Shown: piece after piece, positions 1-5,216 of the stretch
Position numbering within the stretch: position 1 is the first letter of the stretch
Layout: each line of letters begins with the position of its first letter
Assembly (NCBI GenBank): GCA_003221595.1
Contig: QHSM01000509.1
Span: 1 to 5,572 of the forward strand
Source of the DNA: Candidatus Rokuibacteriota bacterium
Lineage (GTDB): Bacteria > Methylomirabilota > Methylomirabilia > Rokubacteriales > CSP1-6
DNA length: 5,572 nt
Direction: 5' to 3'
Notes under the pieces: generated by a model
Database searches by the model: none
What the model saw: only the letters and a program-made list of their open reading frames with translations
Told to the model about the DNA's origin: nothing
Position numbers and translations under genes: made by a program

Positions 1-109
1 GGGCTCCGGCGTTGATCGGCACACCGCGTGCCAGGCGCCTCCAGAGAGCGACGGGCAGCCAGAGCGCCGTGAGCCCGATCAGCGCCAGCGCCGTGTACAG
101 AGCGTACAT
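1..109 (-). CDS. waaA: Probable Kdo transferase WaaA/KdtA, N-terminal fragment (runs off the left edge)
   Basis: Only the first 36 codons are present. They begin at an ATG whose A is the last base of the upstream gene's TGA stop (TGATG, 1-nt overlap). The visible peptide has one hydrophobic segment (about residues 3-22, starting MYALYTALAL) followed by a basic stretch, WRRLARGVP. This matches the usual start of WaaA: a single N-terminal membrane anchor, an arginine-rich juxtamembrane segment and then the GT-B fold. WaaA transfers 3-deoxy-D-manno-octulosonic acid (Kdo) from CMP-Kdo to lipid IVA at the cytoplasmic face of the inner membrane. The position after lpxB and a DUF374 acyltransferase gene supports the call. 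No catalytic residue is inside the window, so another membrane-anchored protein (for example LpxK) cannot be excluded. Confidence 0.6.
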   Translation of the reverse strand, partial: MYALYTALALIGLTALWLPVALWRRLARGVPINAGA

Positions 110-774
110 CACGCGCCCACCAGCCGGTCGGCCGTCGCGGTGACCTCGTCCAGCCTTCGCTCGACTTCCTTCCGGGCGAGCTCGAGGTCGGCGTCGCGGG
201 CGATCGTCGTCGCGGCGCCGAACACCGCGGCGGCGCGGGCGAAGGGCGCCGGAACCAGGAACGCGTCCCACGTCGCCAGATGATTGGCCGGTCTGGCGGC
301 GAATCCCAGCGGCACGACCGGGGCGCCCGTGAGACCGGCCAGGGCCACCACGCCCGGTCCGAGCTGACCGCGCGGCCCGCGTGGACCGTCCGGCACCAGG
401 ACCACATCCCGGCCGCCGCGGACGGCCGTCACGAGGGCGCGCAGGGCCGCCGCGCCGCCTCTCGAGGACGAGCCGCGGACGACGTCGAGGCCGAAGCGGC
501 TCACATAGCCGCTGACCAGGCTTCCGTCGCGCGAGCGGCTCGCGAGGACGCTGACGGCGCGGGCGCCGTGCGTCCGGCGCAGCCGGGCGTTGAGCCAGGG
601 CGTCATCAAGATTCGTCCGTGCCACACGCAGTAGATCATGGGACGCGCCGCCGTCCAGAGCGGCACCAGGGCGTCGGCTCCTTCGACCCGCAGGCGGAGC
701 GTCCCGCCCAGGAGCCGCACGAGCGTCGCGGCAACTGGAGGCACGAACGTGACGCGAGCATCGATCACGGTCAA
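109..774 (-). CDS. DUF374 / lysophospholipid acyltransferase-family protein, possible LpxJ-like late lipid A acyltransferase
   Basis: This is a 221-residue protein of the DUF374 branch of the LPLAT acyltransferase superfamily. Visible family features are a short N-terminal hydrophobic stretch (about 9-24), YCVWHGRILM around the likely catalytic His52, SRSRDGSLVSGY (80-90), RGSSSRGG (100-107) and PDGPRGPRG (128-136), followed by a hydrophobic core GVVALAGLTGAPVVPLGF. The HX4D acid of classical acyltransferases is not evident after His52. As I recall, DUF374-type LpxJ of epsilonproteobacteria adds a secondary acyl chain to lipid A; the position between lpxB and waaA suggests the same here, but this is inference. 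The start chosen is TTG at 774, overlapping the lpxB stop by 4 nt (TTGA), with AGG 7 nt upstream. GTG at 768 is the alternative. The open frame continues upstream to 996, but that part only shadows lpxB. Confidence 0.82.
   Translation of the reverse strand: MTVIDARVTFVPPVAATLVRLLGGTLRLRVEGADALVPLWTAARPMIYCVWHGRILMTPWLNARLRRTHGARAVSVLASRSRDGSLVSGYVSRFGLDVVRGSSSRGGAAALRALVTAVRGGRDVVLVPDGPRGPRGQLGPGVVALAGLTGAPVVPLGFAARPANHLATWDAFLVPAPFARAAAVFGAATTIARDADLELARKEVERRLDEVTATADRLVGA
114..123 (-). promoter_or_regulatory. Candidate ribosome binding site of the waaA-like gene
   Basis: On the minus strand CTGGTGGGCG ends 4 nt before the ATG and contains a GGTGG that could pair with the 16S rRNA tail. 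It lies inside the last codons of the upstream acyltransferase gene. The same 10-mer stands at the same distance before the lpxB start (1924-1933). The match to the consensus is imperfect, so the assignment is tentative. Confidence 0.4.
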
Positions 775-1919
775 AGGCTCGCCTGAGCGAGCACCAGGCG
801 GGCCGCGCGCGCCCCGACGCCGGGCTCGCCGAGCGTGCCGGTCAGCTCGCCGAACGCGGCGCGCTGCGCCTCGCGCGCGCTTGCGTCGGTCAGCAGATGC
901 AGCGTTTCCCGCGCGAGGCGCTCGCTCGTCGTCGTGCGCCGATGGAGCTCCGGCACGGCGGCATGCCCGAGCGCCAGGTTCGCGAGGCTCATCCACGGCA
1001 CGCGCGCCAGCAGCCGCAGGACGATCTCGCTGAGCGCCGACAGGCGGTAGCAGACGACCATGGGCGTTCCGAGCAACGCCGTCTCGAGCGTGACGGTCCC
1101 CGAGGTCGCGAGGACCAGATCGGCAGCGCGAATGACGGCGTGCGTCTGATTCTCGACGATCTGGACGTCCGGGCCGGCGACGAGCTGCTGCTCGGCGAGG
1201 GGCCGCTCGACCGTCGGCGCCAGCCCGAGCACGAATCGAGTCCCGGGAACGGCCGCCAGCACCCGCGCCGCGGCGTCGCGCATCACCGGCAGCACGCCCA
1301 CGATTTCCTGGTGGCGACTGCCGGGCAAGAGGCCGACGACGAGCGCGCGCTCGTCAATGCGAAGCCGGCGCCGCGCCTCCTCGCGCGTGGGCGCCGACCC
1401 GATCTGATCGAGGAGCGGGTGGCCGACGAACTCGACCGGCACCCCGGCCCGCCGATACAGCGCCGCCTCGAACGGAAAGACGGCCAGGACGAGCGACACC
1501 AGTCTCCGGATCGTCCTCACCCGCCCTCCACGCCACGCCCACACCTGCGGCGGAATGAAGTACACGACGGGGACGCCGACGTGCCGCGCCGTCCGGGCCA
1601 GGAGTAGATTGAATTCCGGGAAGTCGATCAGGACCAGCGCGGCGGGGCGCGCCGCCCCGCGAAGCGCGGCCCGCAGCTGCCGGTAAGCGCGGTAGAGACG
1701 GGGCACCTGCCCGACCGCCTCGCTCCCGCCCACGACCGCGTTCGCGGTCACGTCCACGAGGAGGTCCATTCCGGCGGCGGCCATGCCCGCGCCGCCCATC
1801 CCGAAGAGACGTCGGCGCGGGTCGAGGCTCCGCAGCGCCCGGCACAAGCTCGCTCCGTGGAGATCGCCGGAGGCCTCACCGGCGACGAGCATGATCGCCT
1901 GCGACCGGCCGGCCGTCAC
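771..1919 (-). CDS. lpxB: Lipid-A-disaccharide synthase LpxB
   Basis: LpxB is a GT19 glycosyltransferase that joins UDP-2,3-diacylglucosamine and lipid X into the beta-1,6 lipid A disaccharide, releasing UDP at the inner membrane's cytoplasmic face. The 382-residue length equals that of the E. coli enzyme. Motifs seen in order are LVAGEASGDLHGA (11-23), LIDFPEFN (97-104, Asp99 matching the essential E. coli Asp98), FIPPQVWAWR (121-130), VGHPLLD (165-171), LLPGSRHQEI (197-206, Arg202 matching E. coli Arg201) and ATSGTVTLETALLGTPMVV (271-289). The start is GTG at 1919, overlapping the lpxI stop by 4 nt (GTGA). It gives the same N-terminal spacing to VAGEASGD as E. coli LpxB. An in-frame ATG at 1892 would remove nine residues. 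One oddity is that the conserved PELLQ motif reads PELHR (323-327). Confidence 0.96.
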   Translation of the reverse strand: MTAGRSQAIMLVAGEASGDLHGASLCRALRSLDPRRRLFGMGGAGMAAAGMDLLVDVTANAVVGGSEAVGQVPRLYRAYRQLRAALRGAARPAALVLIDFPEFNLLLARTARHVGVPVVYFIPPQVWAWRGGRVRTIRRLVSLVLAVFPFEAALYRRAGVPVEFVGHPLLDQIGSAPTREEARRRLRIDERALVVGLLPGSRHQEIVGVLPVMRDAAARVLAAVPGTRFVLGLAPTVERPLAEQQLVAGPDVQIVENQTHAVIRAADLVLATSGTVTLETALLGTPMVVCYRLSALSEIVLRLLARVPWMSLANLALGHAAVPELHRRTTTSERLARETLHLLTDASAREAQRAAFGELTGTLGEPGVGARAARLVLAQASL

Positions 1920-2716
1920 TCGACGCCCACCAGGGCCATGCCGGCTCCGTCGGCGACGCGCAGGCACGCCTCTCGGTCGAGAATGAGCACCCGTCCCGCC
2001 TCGAGCGCGACGACCGCGGCGCCGCCGGCCGCGGCCACCTCGATCGTCTCGGGACCGACGGTCGGCATGTCGAATCGGTAGTCGTGGTCGCGCGCGACCG
2101 CCTTGACCACGACCGCGCCCTTTCCGCCGCCGACGATGCCGCGCCGGATCGTCTCCGTCGTCCCCTCGATCGCCTCGACCGCCACCACGGCACCGCGCTT
2201 GACCACGACCGTCTGCCCCACCTGCGCGTCGGCCACGAGCCGCGCGACGGCGAGACCACGGCGCACATCGGCCCACTCGGCCTCGGTGGGCTCGCGCGCC
2301 GACCAGCAGCCGCTCCCGCCCAGCCAGTCGCCGAGGAAGGGCCGCTGATCGAGGAGCTCGATGCCCATCCGGCCCAGCATGGCGGTGACGGCCTGGGCCA
2401 CGTTCGTGTCGACGATCGTCCCGGCCTCCGCCTCGATCGCCTTGAGCGTGGCGTCGGGGCGCTGCCCGCGCAGATAGTCCCCGACCGAGAACTTTCCCGA
2501 GAAGAGCACGGAGCCGATCTGCTCCTGCGCGAGGGTGGCCACCACGGCGGCGACCTCGTCGAGGCGGCTGGGGATCGTCCGGTCGGCGTGGGCGCTCACG
2601 CCGGGCACCTCGCCGAAGGTGAACGCGACCACGCGCCATCCCTGGCGCCTGGCCTCGCCGGCGACGCGCGCCGGCAGGACACCGGCGCCGCAGATCAGGC
2701 CGAGCGAGCGCTCCAC
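1916..2716 (-). CDS. lpxI: UDP-2,3-diacylglucosamine diphosphatase LpxI
   Basis: This 266-residue protein belongs to the LpxI family (formerly DUF1009), which replaces LpxH in many bacteria. It hydrolyses UDP-2,3-diacylglucosamine to lipid X and UMP on the cytoplasmic side of the inner membrane. Visible features are the N-terminal LGLICGAGVLPARVAGEARRQG (5-26), IGSVLFSGKFS (67-77), IVDTNVAQAV (101-110), VVAVEAIEGTTETIRR (177-192) and YRFDMPTVGPETI (213-225). Asp216 in RFDMP probably corresponds to the catalytically important Asp225 of Caulobacter LpxI (inference from motif position). The start is GTG at 2716, which puts LGLI at the usual distance from the N terminus. It overlaps the end of the oxidoreductase gene by 22 nt. 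No good Shine-Dalgarno sequence is seen, so re-initiation from the upstream gene is likely. The position directly before lpxB matches consecutive pathway steps. Confidence 0.95.
   Translation of the reverse strand: MERSLGLICGAGVLPARVAGEARRQGWRVVAFTFGEVPGVSAHADRTIPSRLDEVAAVVATLAQEQIGSVLFSGKFSVGDYLRGQRPDATLKAIEAEAGTIVDTNVAQAVTAMLGRMGIELLDQRPFLGDWLGGSGCWSAREPTEAEWADVRRGLAVARLVADAQVGQTVVVKRGAVVAVEAIEGTTETIRRGIVGGGKGAVVVKAVARDHDYRFDMPTVGPETIEVAAAGGAAVVALEAGRVLILDREACLRVADGAGMALVGVE
1924..1933 (-). promoter_or_regulatory. Candidate ribosome binding site of lpxB
   Basis: Minus-strand CTGGTGGGCG ends 4 nt before the GTG start at 1919, with GGTGG as the Shine-Dalgarno-like core. It supports the GTG over the downstream ATG at 1892. 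It lies within the last lpxI codons, as expected for coupled translation. The match to the consensus is only partial. Confidence 0.4.
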
Positions 2717-3735
2717 GGAAGGTGGTTCGAGTACGCCGCCTCGCAGCGGCCGTCCCGGATCATTCGCTCGATCTCGAGGGCCATGGCGAGCGACCGGAGA
2801 TCTTCGGTCTCGGCCAGGACCACCCCCTCGCCGGCCCGGGCGCGGCGAACCGCCCGAACCAGATGAAGGATCTCGAGCTTGAGCGGGTTGTCTTTGTGCA
2901 CCTGGACGTGCTCGACGAAGGAAGCGCGCCGGTAGCGGATCGACTCACGGTTGAGCGTGTACTCCTGCGCCGCGCGGCGGTGGATCTGGATGTCCTGCTC
3001 GGCGTAATCCAGAACGACGTAGGCGTCCGGCTGCGTGATCGCGAGGGTCCGGATCTTCTCCTCGGTGGCGCGGCTGGCGGTGATCAGCGCGATCGTGCCG
3101 GACTCGAAGCCGATCTGGACGTTGGCGATGTCGGTCGCCGCCGACACCACCGAGCTTCCCATCGCGGTGAGTCGCCGCGGCGGCGAGTCGACCAGCCCGA
3201 GCACGATGTCGAGGTCGTGGATCATGAGGTCCATCACGACGCTGTCTTTCTGCACGCGCGGCGTGAACGGGCCGAGGCGCCGCGACTCGATCAGGATCGG
3301 GCGCTCCACGATCTTTCTGAGCTCCTGGACCGCGCCGTTGAATCGCTCGACGTGGCCGACGTGCAGCACGGCGCCGCTGCGCCGAGCGATGGCGAAGAGC
3401 TCGCGCGCCTCCTCGACGGTCGGGGCGATCGGCTTCTCGACGAGGACGCTCACCCCCGCCTCCAGGAGATCGGCCGCGACCTTGAAGTGCTGCTCGGTCG
3501 GCACCGCGACGCTGGCGAAGTCGACCACGCCGATCAGATCGCGATGGTCCATCAGCGCGCGGGTGTCGTAGTAGGCCGCCACCTGGGCGGCGCGCTCCCG
3601 GTCGGTATCGACGACGCCAGCCAGCTCGATGTCCCAGAACTCGGCGTAGGCCAGGAGATGATACTGGCCCATGTGCCCGGCGCCCACGACTCCGGCGCGC
3701 AGCTTTCGATCGTCGGCGGACGCTCGCACGGCCAT
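2695..3735 (-). CDS. Gfo/Idh/MocA-family NAD(P)-dependent oxidoreductase, GnnA-like candidate
   Basis: This 346-residue protein has the two-domain Gfo/Idh/MocA layout. The N-terminal Rossmann fold carries GVVGAGHMG (15-23), VVDTDRE (41-47), VDFASVAVPTEQH (71-83) and VLVEKPIAPT (97-106). After it come GHVERFN (127-133) and VVMDLMIHDLDIV (166-178), the D-x3-HD-x-D catalytic region of the C-terminal domain. In Acidithiobacillus ferrooxidans the same family includes GnnA, encoded between lpxA and lpxB. It oxidises the 3-OH of UDP-GlcNAc so that GnnB can install an amine, giving amide-linked lipid A chains. The identical placement here makes a nucleotide-sugar 3-dehydrogenase role plausible, but no aminotransferase gene is adjacent. 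Motifs alone cannot fix the substrate. The start ATG at 3735 overlaps the lpxA stop by 1 nt (TAATG). The last dozen residues (AYSNHLPWSARSA) look like an unconserved tail overlapping lpxI. Confidence 0.9.
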   Translation of the reverse strand: MAVRASADDRKLRAGVVGAGHMGQYHLLAYAEFWDIELAGVVDTDRERAAQVAAYYDTRALMDHRDLIGVVDFASVAVPTEQHFKVAADLLEAGVSVLVEKPIAPTVEEARELFAIARRSGAVLHVGHVERFNGAVQELRKIVERPILIESRRLGPFTPRVQKDSVVMDLMIHDLDIVLGLVDSPPRRLTAMGSSVVSAATDIANVQIGFESGTIALITASRATEEKIRTLAITQPDAYVVLDYAEQDIQIHRRAAQEYTLNRESIRYRRASFVEHVQVHKDNPLKLEILHLVRAVRRARAGEGVVLAETEDLRSLAMALEIERMIRDGRCEAAYSNHLPWSARSA

Positions 3736-4580
3736 TACACTGACTCGCTTTCAGGGGTCGCCGTCGCGCTGCTCTCGTCGTCGAGCTCCGGGCCGGATCC
3801 CGCGCGGCAGATCCCGCGGCGCGCGCCGGCGATGAAGTCGAGCAGGTCGTTTACCAGCGGCGCGGCCGGCAGCTCCTCGCGCATACGCTCGACGGCCCGG
3901 CGCGGCGAGAGCCCGCTGCGGTAGAGCAGCCGGTACGCGTCCTGCAGCAGGCGGCGATCGGCGGCGGAAATTCCGGCGCGTCGTAATCCGATCACGTTGA
4001 TCCCGTGAGCGGCGGCCGGATTACCCTCCGCCAGCACATAGGGAGGCACGTCGGCGTTGACCCGCGACCAGCCCCCGACGTACGCGTAGGCGCCGACGCG
4101 CGTGAACGGGACGAGCCCGGCATAGCCGCCGATCGTGGCCCGCTCGCCGATCTCGCAGTGGCCAGTGATCCCCGCGAAGTTGATGACGATGACGCCGTCG
4201 CCGATCCGACAGTCGTGGGCCACGTGGCTCATCACCATGATGAGGCATTCCCGGCCGATCTCGGTCCACCCGCCGGCGCTGGTCGCGCGATGGACCGTCA
4301 CGTACTCTCGAATGGTCGTGTCGGCGCCGATCCTGACACCGGACGGGGTGTCGTCACGGAACTTGAGGTCCTGGGGCCGTCCGCCCAGCAGTGAGCCGTG
4401 GCCCACCGTTACGCGCTCGCCGATCTCGACCCGCCCCTCGAGCACGCAGTGGTGACCGATCTCGGCGCCAGCGCCGAGCGTCGCCTCCGGGCCGACGACC
4501 GCGAACGCCCCGATCCGGACGCCCGCGCCGAGCGTCGCCTTCGAGTCCACGAGGGCGGTCGGGTGCACCCCCTCGATCAT
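3735..4580 (-). CDS. lpxA: Acyl-ACP--UDP-N-acetylglucosamine O-acyltransferase LpxA
   Basis: LpxA is a cytoplasmic, trimeric left-handed beta-helix enzyme that transfers a 3-hydroxyacyl chain from ACP to the 3-position of UDP-GlcNAc, the first step of lipid A synthesis. The 281 residues show imperfect hexapeptide repeats from about 8 to 175, RPQDLKF (68-74), REYVTVHRAT (91-100), SHVAHDC (118-124) and the C-terminal INVIGLRRAGIS helix entry. With a constant 3-residue offset to E. coli, His122 matches catalytic His125, His119 matches His122, His141 matches His144, Gln70 matches Gln73, Asn195 matches Asn198 and Arg201 matches Arg204. Gly170 matches the chain-length ruler Gly173. Oddities are that the usual VHQF loop reads LVPF (156-159), and that an acidic/Ser/Thr-rich tail of about 24 residues extends beyond the normal RGI end. 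ATG at 4580 gives the standard IHPTA-like start (MIEGVHPTAL). It lies 34 nt after skp. Confidence 0.95.
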   Translation of the reverse strand: MIEGVHPTALVDSKATLGAGVRIGAFAVVGPEATLGAGAEIGHHCVLEGRVEIGERVTVGHGSLLGGRPQDLKFRDDTPSGVRIGADTTIREYVTVHRATSAGGWTEIGRECLIMVMSHVAHDCRIGDGVIVINFAGITGHCEIGERATIGGYAGLVPFTRVGAYAYVGGWSRVNADVPPYVLAEGNPAAAHGINVIGLRRAGISAADRRLLQDAYRLLYRSGLSPRRAVERMREELPAAPLVNDLLDFIAGARRGICRAGSGPELDDESSATATPESESV

Positions 4581-4614
4581 GCCGGCCGGTCGCCCCCGCG
4601 CGTCGCGCTCGCCA

Positions 4615-5205
4615 TCAGGGCGACTTCTTCGGAGCCTGCTGGTCGTACGCGCGGACGACCTCGTCGGTCAGGTCGGCATCCGGCGACGCATAGAGAACCG
4701 AGGCGCCACGCTTCTCCACGATGAGGTAGAACCCACGCTCCTTGCCGACCTTATCGATGACCCCCGACAACTCCTGGAGGACACGCTGGAGCAGCGTCTG
4801 CTCCTTCTTCTCGAGCTCCTTCTGGAAATCGTCCATCTGGCGCGCGGCATCCCGCCGCTTGCGCTCGAACACCTCCTGCTTCTCGCGCCGGGCGTCGGCC
4901 GTCATCAACGACCCCTTCTTCTCGAGCTCGTCGCGCAGCTTCTCCAGCTCCTGGCGCTTGCCCTCCATCTCGCGCTGCATGCCGGCCTTCTCGCGCTCGA
5001 GCTGCTCGCGCGCCGCCACACCGGCCGAGGACCGGGCCAGGACCCGCTGCACGTCGATGTACGCGATCCGGTTTGTGGACGCGGGGGCCGGGGACGCGGG
5101 GGCCGGGGCAGCCCCGGTCGGCCCCGGTGCCTGAGCGACGGCGGGTGACACGGCGAGGGCGAGGAGCACCGCCCCTGCAATGACCACGCGATACCATTGT
5201 TTCAT
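4615..5205 (-). CDS. skp: Skp/OmpH-family periplasmic chaperone
   Basis: This 196-residue exported protein is encoded directly after bamA. Skp trimers hold unfolded outer-membrane proteins in the periplasm on their way to the BAM complex. The sequence shows a signal peptide (MKQWYR, hydrophobic core 7-20, probable AVA/QA cleavage after residue 24) and an Ala/Pro-rich linker (25-43). The trimerisation strand NRIAYIDVQRVL (45-56) follows. A long charged helical hairpin runs from about 60 to 150, rich in Glu, Lys, Arg and Gln with heptad-like hydrophobics. The C-terminal strand region is GFYLIVEKRGASVLYASPDADLTDEVVRAYD (158-188). Length and layout suit the family, although the linker is longer than in E. 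coli Skp. The start ATG at 5205 has a strong AGGAGG upstream. The gene after it is lpxA, not lpxD. Confidence 0.92.
   Translation of the reverse strand: MKQWYRVVIAGAVLLALAVSPAVAQAPGPTGAAPAPASPAPASTNRIAYIDVQRVLARSSAGVAAREQLEREKAGMQREMEGKRQELEKLRDELEKKGSLMTADARREKQEVFERKRRDAARQMDDFQKELEKKEQTLLQRVLQELSGVIDKVGKERGFYLIVEKRGASVLYASPDADLTDEVVRAYDQQAPKKSP
5077..5106. repeat. 15-bp tandem duplication in the skp linker
   Basis: The 15-base unit ggacgcgggggccgg occurs twice back to back (5077-5091 and 5092-5106, identical). In the skp reading frame it gives the near-repeat APASP-APAST in the Pro/Ala linker between the signal peptide and the folded chaperone. The repeat length is a multiple of three, so the frame is kept. 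It is probably a replication-slippage product in a flexible segment. Confidence 0.85.
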
Positions 5206-5210
5206 CCAAC

Positions 5211-5216
5211 CCTCCT
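5211..5216 (-). promoter_or_regulatory. Strong Shine-Dalgarno sequence of skp
   Basis: Minus-strand AGGAGG stands 5 nt before the skp ATG (AGGAGGGTTGGATG). Its first two bases (A and G) are the last two bases of the bamA stop codon TAG. It is the only consensus ribosome binding site seen in the window. It fixes the skp start and suggests stronger independent initiation on skp than on the overlapping downstream genes. Confidence 0.85.

Noticed and set aside
775..996. N-terminal extension of the DUF374 reading frame upstream to 996
   Set aside because: The 74 residues are Arg/Ala-rich, overlap conserved LpxB coding sequence in another frame, and the DUF374 homology starts only after the TTG/GTG near 770.
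1920..2639. N-terminal extension of the lpxB frame across lpxI
   Set aside because: The 240 residues are low-complexity Arg/Gly text that shadows LpxI. The GTG at 1919 gives the same N-terminal length as E. coli LpxB.
2722..3924. 400-codon open frame on the plus strand across the oxidoreductase and lpxA
   Set aside because: It is antisense to two well-supported genes, shows no recognisable domain, and such long antisense frames are expected in GC-rich DNA.
4582..4589. ccggccgg palindrome just before the lpxA start, considered as a regulatory hairpin or operator
   Set aside because: Only 8 bp without a loop or flanking symmetry, and readily expected by chance in DNA of this GC content.
4581..4614. 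Possible terminator or promoter in the skp-lpxA gap
   Set aside because: No stem followed by a T-run on the minus strand and no recognisable -35/-10 pair in 34 nt.
4398..5148. Plus-strand open frames over the start of lpxA and skp
   Set aside because: Leu- and Arg-rich sequences with no domain, lying opposite the Skp coiled coil and the LpxA hexapeptide repeats, whose composition produces them.
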